From assembly GCA_028285035.1 (NCBI GenBank), contig JANQQF010000057.1:1-35169 (forward strand): a stretch of DNA of 35,169 bases, read 5' to 3'. This DNA is from Phycisphaerae bacterium (GTDB lineage Bacteria > Chloroflexota > Anaerolineae > 4572-78 > J111). The translations under genes were made by a program, and so were the position numbers. Of the stretch, positions 15,978 to 21,822 are shown piece after piece (the first letter of the stretch is position 1; every line of letters begins with the position of its first letter). The notes under the pieces are model-generated. The model did not search any database. It was not told the DNA's origin and saw only the letters and a list, made by a program, of their open reading frames with translations.

Positions 15978-16520
15978 TCAAATTTCCACCTTTCTAAAGG
16001 TCAAGCTCAGACGCCGTCCACGACCGACACCGTTATCCTGTTTACGAGCCGGGATGGCGTGCTTCCAATTGTAGCGAGCTTCGCCATACAACATCACCAT
16101 TGAACGTAGGGCCAATGGGACGGCAACTTTCTGTTGGCCCGCTTGGGTGAACTCCATTACAGCCGAGCTTCCCAAAGAGATACTGAAGATGCGATGCCCA
16201 AAGCAGGGTTGGCAGTCGATGTGGGCTGAAATCCCTTGACCAGGTTCATACTCATTAATAATCACCTGATCAGGCACCACCTCAATCAGTCCATCTTCCG
16301 ACAACTGATGAGCGATGCGAGCCAACCAATCGGGCAATTCACCCAAATACATTTCATCAGTCACCTGCCGTGCTTTGTAATCATATCGATACCCGTAATG
16401 TTGCACCCGCCGCTTCATTGAGGTATCCCATACCTGTGCATCAATTCGCTCAACTAGCCAATCGTGATGTTGTTGGGAAATATAGTTTTCAAGATAAATT
16501 AAGCCATTGATACCGAACAT
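15978..16520 (-). CDS. AlkB-like Fe(II)/2-oxoglutarate dioxygenase
   Basis: This 180-residue protein from the ATG at 16520 shows NEYEPGQGISAHID (89-102) with metal ligands His100 and Asp102, the third ligand His154 in NWKHAIPAR, and the 2-oxoglutarate motif RLSLTFR (Arg170, Arg176). AlkB proteins demethylate nucleic acids, and the ALKBH8-like branch this resembles can act on tRNA or protein. An upstream ATG (16562) is in frame, but it lies between the -35 and -10 of the predicted promoter, and AAGGTGAT sits just before the chosen ATG. It heads an operon with GMC oxidoreductase, small subunit and ATP-grasp genes, so a metabolic or modification role other than DNA repair is possible. Confidence 0.9.
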   Translation of the reverse strand: MFGINGLIYLENYISQQHHDWLVERIDAQVWDTSMKRRVQHYGYRYDYKARQVTDEMYLGELPDWLARIAHQLSEDGLIEVVPDQVIINEYEPGQGISAHIDCQPCFGHRIFSISLGSSAVMEFTQAGQQKVAVPLALRSMVMLYGEARYNWKHAIPARKQDNGVGRGRRLSLTFRKVEI

Positions 16521-16541
16521 AATATCACCTTGTAAAATGAC

Positions 16542-16569
16542 ATTATAGGCATCTTCATACACCTGTCTA
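16542..16569 (-). promoter_or_regulatory. promoter of the AlkB/GMC/ATP-grasp operon
   Basis: On the minus strand TAGACA (16569-16564) and a perfect TATAAT (16547-16542) are 16 bp apart. The expected start point is only about 15 nt upstream of the ATG at 16520, which supports that start. The same two hexamers with the same spacing precede pyrG. Confidence 0.7.
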
Positions 16570-16587
16570 TTTTTAACAAAAAAACGC

Positions 16588-16618
16588 TTGACTTTGACGT
16601 AACGTCAAACTGTATACT
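16588..16618 (+). promoter_or_regulatory. MerR-type promoter with central operator palindrome
   Basis: TTGACT (16588-16593) and TATACT (16613-16618) are separated by 19 bp, longer than the usual 17. A perfect palindrome, TTTGACGT-A-ACGTCAAA (16593-16609), lies in the spacer. This is the architecture on which MerR activators untwist DNA. The MerR/GyrI gene at 17264 is the obvious regulator, and the SRPBCC gene at 16679 is the first target. The divergent AlkB promoter is only 24 bp away. Confidence 0.75.
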
Positions 16619-16678
16619 GTCTTCACGTGGCCACAAAATCAATTTATCATATTTTATTTGTAGCTTGGAGGCTCAAAA

Positions 16679-17128
16679 ATGAACAGTGTTACCCGTGAAG
16701 TAAAAATCAATGCACCCCGCGAAAAGGTCTGGGAGGTTTTAGCCGACATTGGTGCAGTACATCAATATTCGGAAAATGTAAAGTTCTCAAAGTACATCTC
16801 CTCAAATGTAGATGGCGTTGGGGCCGCCCGTCGCTGCGAACTCGGTGGATCCACCTGGGTTGAGGAACGAGCCGTCGATTGGCAGGATCAAAAAGGGTAC
16901 ACCCTTGAAGTGTCGGATGGGCAAGGTCTAGGGCCGCTTGACAGCCTTGTCGTTGCTTTTGAGTTAAGTGACACCTCGCGGGGGACAAATGTCAAGCAAA
17001 CGATGTCCTACAATATGAAAGGCGGTCTGTTCCGCCCTATCCTCAACAGTTTGGCCAGCGGACAAATGCGTAAGGCCATTGATGTCAATCTAGCTGGCTT
17101 GAAGCAGTTTGTAGAGCAGACGAATTAG
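16679..17128 (+). CDS. SRPBCC-family (START/polyketide-cyclase-like) protein
   Basis: This 149-residue single-domain helix-grip protein begins VTREVKINAPREKVWEVLADIGAVHQYS, the standard SRPBCC opening, and ends with the long C-terminal helix (LNSLASGQMRKAIDVNLAGLKQFVEQ). These proteins bind hydrophobic ligands in a deep cavity. No catalytic residue can be named. GGAGG sits 9 nt before the ATG. A MerR-type promoter lies directly upstream and a MerR/GyrI regulator gene follows, so the ligand may be the compound the regulator senses (inference). Confidence 0.88.
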   Translation: MNSVTREVKINAPREKVWEVLADIGAVHQYSENVKFSKYISSNVDGVGAARRCELGGSTWVEERAVDWQDQKGYTLEVSDGQGLGPLDSLVVAFELSDTSRGTNVKQTMSYNMKGGLFRPILNSLASGQMRKAIDVNLAGLKQFVEQTN

Positions 17129-17162
17129 GATGTAAACTACAGACAAGTAGCCATTTAATTAT

Positions 17163-17235
17163 CCGCAGATAGACACAGATTTTTCACAACATTGAGATTA
17201 AAATTTTATCTGTGGTCATCTGTGTCTATCTGTGG
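17163..17235. repeat. intergenic palindrome built from the word ATCTGTG
   Basis: CCGCAGATAGACACAGAT (17163-17180) pairs with ATCTGTGTCTATCTGTGG (17218-17235), 17 of 18 plus one G-T pair, with a 37-nt loop. Another copy of the word, ATCTGTGGTC, precedes the right arm. It lies between the SRPBCC and MerR genes and may limit read-through or stabilise the upstream message. Confidence 0.8.
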
Positions 17236-17263
17236 ACTGATTTAACCTCATAAAGGATAGCTT

Positions 17264-18136
17264 ATGTTTCGTATTGGAGAGTTTTCAAAAATTGCCCAAG
17301 TGTCAGGTCGATTATTGCGATATTACGACGAAATCGGGCTGTTAAAGCCAGAGTATATCGATAAGTGGACGAGCTATCGCTACTACACCGCCAACCAACT
17401 CCCTCAATTGAATCGAATTTTGGCTCTTAAAGCATTAGGCTTGTCTCTTGAGCAAATTCAGCAGTTGTTGGTCGAGGATGTGGACACGAATCACATTCGT
17501 ACATTGTATCTTGAGCGCAAAGCGGAGATTGAGCGGTCATTGCGCGAAGAGTTAGCGCAACTGCAACAAGTACAACTCCGCCTTAATCAACTCGATAGCC
17601 ACGAATCGGCCTGGATGCCTGACATCATTATCAAACAAGTTCCAGCGCAATCCATCCTATCCTATCGTGAAAAAACGATGACTACCGAGCGTCTCTATCA
17701 GCTATTCGACCGCTTTAGTGAGACGCATTCAGGCTGGAAGGATGACAAATATAAGCTCGGGGCAATCGTCACTGTTCTCTACTCCGATATATTCACCCCT
17801 GAGGAGGATATGGATTTAGAAATTGGCTTTCTCTTTCAATCAAAAAATGTTAAATCCTTATCCGTTTTAGAAGGCGTTACCTTAACTCGCCAAGAATTAC
17901 CCGCCGTTGAGCAGATGGCAACCATCGCCCACCAGGGCTTGGATGACCACCCTCTCACCTACAATGCTTTGGGCCGCTGGCTTGAAGAAAATCAATATCG
18001 CATCGTAGGGCCTGGCCGAGAGATATTGATCGAGAATTATTACCCCGCTGAACCAGATAAATGTATTCTGGAAATTCAATTTCCCATTGAACAGGCTGAC
18101 TTTGCTGATTTCAATTTTTCAGAAGTGGTACAGTAA
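17264..18136 (+). CDS. MerR-family regulator with GyrI-like effector domain (BmrR/BltR type)
   Basis: This 290-residue transcription factor has the winged HTH FRIGEFSKIAQVSGRLLRYY (2-21) with DEIGLLKPEYIDKWTSYRYY, a dimerising coiled coil (about 75-115) and a C-terminal GyrI/SOUL-like ligand domain (about 125-290). Such proteins bind hydrophobic or cationic compounds and activate promoters with 19-bp spacers. One lies at 16588-16618. AAGGA precedes the ATG. The following gene is a BltD-like acetyltransferase, matching the regulator-plus-acetyltransferase pairing of the Bacillus blt locus, although no exporter is adjacent. Confidence 0.9.
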   Translation: MFRIGEFSKIAQVSGRLLRYYDEIGLLKPEYIDKWTSYRYYTANQLPQLNRILALKALGLSLEQIQQLLVEDVDTNHIRTLYLERKAEIERSLREELAQLQQVQLRLNQLDSHESAWMPDIIIKQVPAQSILSYREKTMTTERLYQLFDRFSETHSGWKDDKYKLGAIVTVLYSDIFTPEEDMDLEIGFLFQSKNVKSLSVLEGVTLTRQELPAVEQMATIAHQGLDDHPLTYNALGRWLEENQYRIVGPGREILIENYYPAEPDKCILEIQFPIEQADFADFNFSEVVQ

Positions 18137-18221
18137 TAATCGAGTGAGTTTGATTCAGTGGATATGAGCAGATACAATAACAATCCTTCAAGTATACCTT
18201 AAAACATTGAAAGGGTTCCCA

Positions 18222-18674
18222 ATGACCAATAACACTCCTAAAGTGACTCTACAGGAAATCACCGAGGAAACCCTCGGCTCAATTTTGAAGATGGCGGTGT
18301 CTGAGACACAAAAGAATTTTGTTGCCCCCAATTCAGTCTCGATTGCCCAAGCCCATTTTTCAAAAACGGCTTGGTTCCGGGCTGTTTACGCCGATGAAAC
18401 CCCTGTCGGTTTTGTCATGCTCCACATTGATGAAACCATCCCCGAATATTTTGTTTGGCGTTTTATGATCGACAAAAACCATCAAGGCAAAGGCTATGGT
18501 CGCCAAGCCATGGCTCGGATTATCGAGCACGTTCGTACCTTTTCCAATGCCACGGCTTTATACCTGAGTTATGTCCCCGAAGAGAACAATCCCGGCCCGT
18601 TTTATCGAAAGTTGGGGTTCGTTGACACGGGAGAGATCGTTGATGAAGAGATGGTAATGAAGTTAGATTTGTAA
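18222..18674 (+). CDS. GNAT acetyltransferase, BltD/diamine-acetyltransferase-like
   Basis: From the ATG at 18222 the protein has 150 residues. The longer frame starts at a TTG that lies inside the ribosome site GAAAGGG. The acetyl-CoA motif is RFMIDKNHQGKGYGRQAM (80-97) and the end has FYRKLGFVDTGE with the likely general acid Tyr128. The stretch FVAPNSVSIAQAHF and EYFVWRFMID match spermidine/spermine acetyltransferases of the BltD group, so a polyamine or related amine is the likely substrate. It is 85 nt from the MerR gene and probably co-regulated. Confidence 0.85.
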   Translation: MTNNTPKVTLQEITEETLGSILKMAVSETQKNFVAPNSVSIAQAHFSKTAWFRAVYADETPVGFVMLHIDETIPEYFVWRFMIDKNHQGKGYGRQAMARIIEHVRTFSNATALYLSYVPEENNPGPFYRKLGFVDTGEIVDEEMVMKLDL

Positions 18675-18735
18675 GGGAGTACCACCCACCAGCCTCAAAC
18701 CAATGCCCTACTCGTTATGAGTGAAAAGAAATATA

Positions 18736-18791
18736 AAAGTGCCCGGATAAAACCTGGTGTTTTACCACCACTATCTCAATTCGGGCACTTT
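18736..18791. repeat. 56-bp palindromic element between convergent genes
   Basis: AAAGTGCCCG (18736-18745) and CGGGCACTTT (18782-18791) are perfect 10-bp arms. Inside, GGTG-TTTTAC-CACC-type small stems give alternative folds. Convergent genes flank it, so it may serve both as a terminator-like barrier, but no clean T-run follows on the plus strand. The rest of the 18675-18840 gap shows no gene. Confidence 0.65.
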
Positions 18792-18840
18792 GGAACCGCT
18801 TCACAATGACCTACAATTGCAGGACGATTTCGATCTATAT

Positions 18841-19545
18841 TTAAATAGGTTTCCCTTGAAAACTGACCGCATACTCACTTTCATTCCAGATTTCTAACTT
18901 GCGCTTTGTAAAAATCAGTTCAAATGCCATATACAGAACGAGTGGTATTAAAATATAATTTTCAGACAATCCGATCAGGGCTGATGAAACGAGGGTTTCA
19001 AGGGCAACGAAGAAGAGTGCCCACACTAACCAAGTTTTAACGCCGGGGGTGCCAAAGGCCAATAAGGCACCAACAATCATTAGGGTAGGAACAGGAGCAA
19101 GTCCAACAAACATCAGACTTGGAAAGTCAAGTCCTTGGGTCACCATATAAAAAGGATAACCCAAGCCAATGACGATGAATATTGCGGCGACAACCCCTTC
19201 CCACGTCGTAACAGGTTGATAAAGTTGCACTCGACTTTCTGTGAAGATATCAACAAAGATAAACACCGCAACCACCGTTAACAGAACGATTGAAATTGAG
19301 TTTAAGACAAACAGTATCGTCAGTGGCATCATCATCTGCTCAAGCCAAACTGTGCCGAATAGCCAACCCCAGGTAACCCATAACAGAGTCCCACTCATCC
19401 AGGCCTTCAAAGAGCGCGGGTTTTCAGATGGTCCATACGCAAAGAAAATCACGACGGGAGCCGTGATCGTAAAGAGAAAACCTAGCCAAAAGAATTGACT
19501 GTTATAAGTTTCAAGTAACGCATAATAAATATCTTGGAAATTCAT
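18841..19545 (-). CDS. polytopic membrane protein of unknown function (DUF6064-like)
   Basis: This 234-residue protein has about seven hydrophobic segments (roughly 18-37, 46-66, 73-100, 116-136, 143-164, 170-190, 196-213) and a polar C-terminus. Conserved-looking features are FAYGPSENPRSLKAWM after helix 1 and GLAPVPTLMIVGALLAF in the fifth segment. This vaguely resembles DUF6064 membrane proteins, but I would not assign a role. AGGAGGG lies 8 nt before the ATG. A strong palindrome at 19614-19640 upstream suggests a dedicated repressor. Confidence 0.7.
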   Translation of the reverse strand: MNFQDIYYALLETYNSQFFWLGFLFTITAPVVIFFAYGPSENPRSLKAWMSGTLLWVTWGWLFGTVWLEQMMMPLTILFVLNSISIVLLTVVAVFIFVDIFTESRVQLYQPVTTWEGVVAAIFIVIGLGYPFYMVTQGLDFPSLMFVGLAPVPTLMIVGALLAFGTPGVKTWLVWALFFVALETLVSSALIGLSENYILIPLVLYMAFELIFTKRKLEIWNESEYAVSFQGKPI

Positions 19546-19613
19546 TTTATTTACCCTCCTACTTTGAATAAGCCAATCAAATTCTTTTTCATCTATGCTT
19601 TCATTCTAAGCCA

Positions 19614-19640
19614 CACTGACTAATATCACCCTAGTCAGTG
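19614..19640. promoter_or_regulatory. perfect 9-bp operator-like inverted repeat upstream of the membrane gene
   Basis: CACTGACTA (19614-19622) and TAGTCAGTG (19632-19640) flank a 9-nt centre. The shape is that of TetR-family operators. No TetR gene is in the window. It lies 69 nt upstream of the minus-strand membrane gene. Confidence 0.5.
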
Positions 19641-19801
19641 CGATAGTTTTTGACCTAGACGCCTGCTAAGCTTTTTGCGCAATCAACCTTACTCTTTTAC
19701 GTCTGACTGGATCATATAACCATTGATAAGACCAAATGCAGTAGGTGAGGGAGAGATAGAAGAGATAGCAAGACATTGTTCAATAATAAACAAATCTGCG
19801 A

Positions 19802-19829
19802 TAGACAATTACCCCAAAATCAATATAAT
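19802..19829 (+). promoter_or_regulatory. pyrG promoter
   Basis: TAGACA (19802-19807) and a perfect TATAAT (19824-19829) are 16 bp apart, identical in hexamers and spacing to the AlkB promoter. The expected start is near 19836-19837, giving a leader of about 137 nt to pyrG with a terminator inside it. Other sequence in the 19546-19972 gap is not assigned. Confidence 0.7.
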
Positions 19830-19870
19830 GGAGCGTATGATTTTCAGTTGTTCACGTTATAGTATGAAAA

Positions 19871-19909
19871 AAGCTCCCCAAGACAGGCATCTTGGGGACT
19901 TTGTTTTTT
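19871..19909 (+). terminator. intrinsic terminator in the pyrG leader (attenuator candidate)
   Basis: CTCCCCAAGA and TCTTGGGGA form a stem (about 19875-19898) with loop CAGGCA. The stem extends by three more pairs across a bulge, followed by TTGTTTTTT. No plus-strand gene ends nearby. The only upstream plus-strand signal is the promoter 40 nt before it, so the terminator would cut pyrG transcripts. A small reading frame (ATG at 19838, ending at 19923) runs through the hairpin and might be a leader peptide, but this is weakly supported. Confidence 0.7.
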
Positions 19910-19972
19910 GGGACAGATTTTAAAGACATTAATTAACACGTTAAGCTTTAAAAAGTTAAAAGGGAAAACATT

Positions 19973-21637
19973 ATGACCAAATATATTTTTTGTACAGGTG
20001 GGGTGGTCTCATCCTTGGGCAAGGGTGTGGCGGCGGCCTCAATTGGGCGATTGTTGAAGAGCCGAGGCTTATCGGTTACGGTGCAGAAGCTGGATCCGTA
20101 TCTCAACGTGGATCCGGGCACGATGAGTCCATATGAGCACGGCGAGGTATTTGTCACTGAAGATGGGGCGGAGACTGATTTGGATTTGGGGGCCTACGAA
20201 CGCTTTATTGATGTCAACCTCAGCAAAGCGAGCAATATGACCAGTGGGCAGGTGTATCAGCAGGTCATCAATCGGGAACGACGCGGCGACTATTTGGGGA
20301 AGACCATCCAGGTCATTCCCCACGTCACCAACCAAATCAAGGCCAACATTGCCAACGTAATTCGGCAAAATCAAGCCGATGTCGTGATTGTTGAGGTAGG
20401 CGGCACCGTTGGCGATATCGAGGGCTTGCCATTTTTGGAAGCTATTCGTCAGATGCGCAAGGATGCGGGGCGCGAAAACACCCTCTACATCCATGTCACC
20501 CTGCTGCCCCACTTGAATGCGACCAATGAGTTAAAAACGAAACCAACCCAGCACAGTGTCCGCGAGTTACGTGGCATTGGCATCCAGCCTGACATCATCA
20601 TGTGCCGGGCCGATTATCCGGTTGGCGATGATTTACGAGAGAAAATCGCTCGATTTTGCGATGTCGAGCTAGAAGCTGTCGTCCCATTGACCACCGTCAA
20701 TTCGATCTATGAAATCCCTCTCTTTTTGGAAGACCTAGGTATTGCCGATTTTATTTGCAAACGGCTCAACATTGAGATATCAGGCGACCCCGATTTGGCT
20801 GAGTGGCGCAAAATGGTAGAACATATCCAAAAGCCCAAGCCCAGCCTCAAAGTCGCCATTGTGGGTAAATACGTTGAACTGGAAGATGCCTACATCAGCG
20901 TCTACGAAGCCCTGCATCACGCCGCCACACATCAGGATTATGAGGTGGACATTGAATGGATACCCTCCGAAGATTTGGAAAAGATGCGAAATATGGAACG
21001 CCTGGAGGGGGTTGATGCGATTGTGGTACCTGGTGGCTTTGGCGAACGGGGCATCGAGGGCAAAATTGTGGCGGCCAGATATGCCCGGACCCACAATATT
21101 CCCTATCTCGGTCTCTGTTTGGGAATGCAGGTGATGGTTATCGAGTTGGCTCGACATCTGTATGAAAGCGACACCCCAAACTCAACCGAATTTATCCCAA
21201 CCACACCTCACCCAATCATCGATCTCATGGCCGATCAGCGGGACATTGCCAATTTAGGCGGAACCATGCGACTGGGCAGCTACCCCTGTAGCTTGCTCCC
21301 TGGCTCTCGTGCTGCAAAAGCCTACGATGCTGAGCTTGTTCATGAACGCCATCGGCATCGTTTCGAATTCAACAACCAATACCGTGAGCCGTTGGCAGAG
21401 GTGGGCCTTGTCTTGTCTGGGGTCTCACCCGATGATCATTTGGTAGAAATTGCTGAACTTAAAGATCACCCCTACATGGTTGGTAGCCAGTTCCATCCTG
21501 AATTTAAAAGCCGGCCCACCCGCCCCCACCCTCTCTTTGCTGGCTTGATCGAAGCCGCTCGCCAACGTAAAGTTGAAGAAACCGAACCTCAAGAAGCGAG
21601 CAATGGGATTGTTTCTAACTCAAAGGTGACTGAGTAA
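19973..21637 (+). CDS. pyrG: CTP synthase
   Basis: This 554-residue enzyme makes CTP from UTP, ATP and glutamine, the last step of pyrimidine nucleotide synthesis. The amidoligase domain (1-270) has the P-loop region [15 protein letters not shown] (9-23) and [10 protein letters not shown] (141-150). The glutaminase domain (about 292-535) has GLCLGMQ with Cys382, and HPE with His508 and Glu510. Length is normal. The leader carries a promoter and terminator, and a strong terminator follows, so it is a single-gene unit. The ribosome site AAAGGG is about 9 nt from the ATG. Confidence 0.98.
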   Translation: MTKYIFCTGGVVSSLGKGVAAASIGRLLKSRGLSVTVQKLDPYLNVDPGTMSPYEHGEVFVTEDGAETDLDLGAYERFIDVNLSKASNMTSGQVYQQVINRERRGDYLGKTIQVIPHVTNQIKANIANVIRQNQADVVIVEVGGTVGDIEGLPFLEAIRQMRKDAGRENTLYIHVTLLPHLNATNELKTKPTQHSVRELRGIGIQPDIIMCRADYPVGDDLREKIARFCDVELEAVVPLTTVNSIYEIPLFLEDLGIADFICKRLNIEISGDPDLAEWRKMVEHIQKPKPSLKVAIVGKYVELEDAYISVYEALHHAATHQDYEVDIEWIPSEDLEKMRNMERLEGVDAIVVPGGFGERGIEGKIVAARYARTHNIPYLGLCLGMQVMVIELARHLYESDTPNSTEFIPTTPHPIIDLMADQRDIANLGGTMRLGSYPCSLLPGSRAAKAYDAELVHERHRHRFEFNNQYREPLAEVGLVLSGVSPDDHLVEIAELKDHPYMVGSQFHPEFKSRPTRPHPLFAGLIEAARQRKVEETEPQEASNGIVSNSKVTE

Positions 21638-21659
21638 GAGATACCAACATTTTGTATTC

Positions 21660-21702
21660 AATAGGAGGCCGAACCTGGTAGGTTCGGCCTCCTATTTTGT
21701 TG
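21660..21702 (+). terminator. intrinsic terminator after pyrG
   Basis: ATAGGAGGCCGAACC (21661-21675) and GGTTCGGCCTCCTAT (21681-21695) form a perfect 15-bp stem with loop TGGTA, followed by TTTGTTG. Confidence 0.92.
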
Positions 21703-21822
21703 CAAACCAACACTTTTTGTCACACTCAGTCCCCTTCCATTCCTCCAACCTTGCCAAAATTCGCTGCAACCCTAACCTCCGTGGTACAATCCAACATCGA
21801 TTCACCACATTAGGAGGGCACG

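Noticed and set aside
16593..16609. Possible CRE/cAMP-type site TGACGT
   Set aside because: Bacterial cAMP-CRP sites read TGTGA-N6-TCACA; the palindrome fits a MerR operator between -35 and -10 much better.
18736..18845. Remnant transposase or insertion-sequence end
   Set aside because: The perfect 10-bp arms are suggestive, but no transposase fragment or target duplication can be recognised; recorded only as a palindromic element.
19723..19923. 66-codon plus-strand frame before pyrG
   Set aside because: It spans the predicted promoter and terminator hairpin and shows no conserved pattern; only its last part could be a leader peptide, without firm support.
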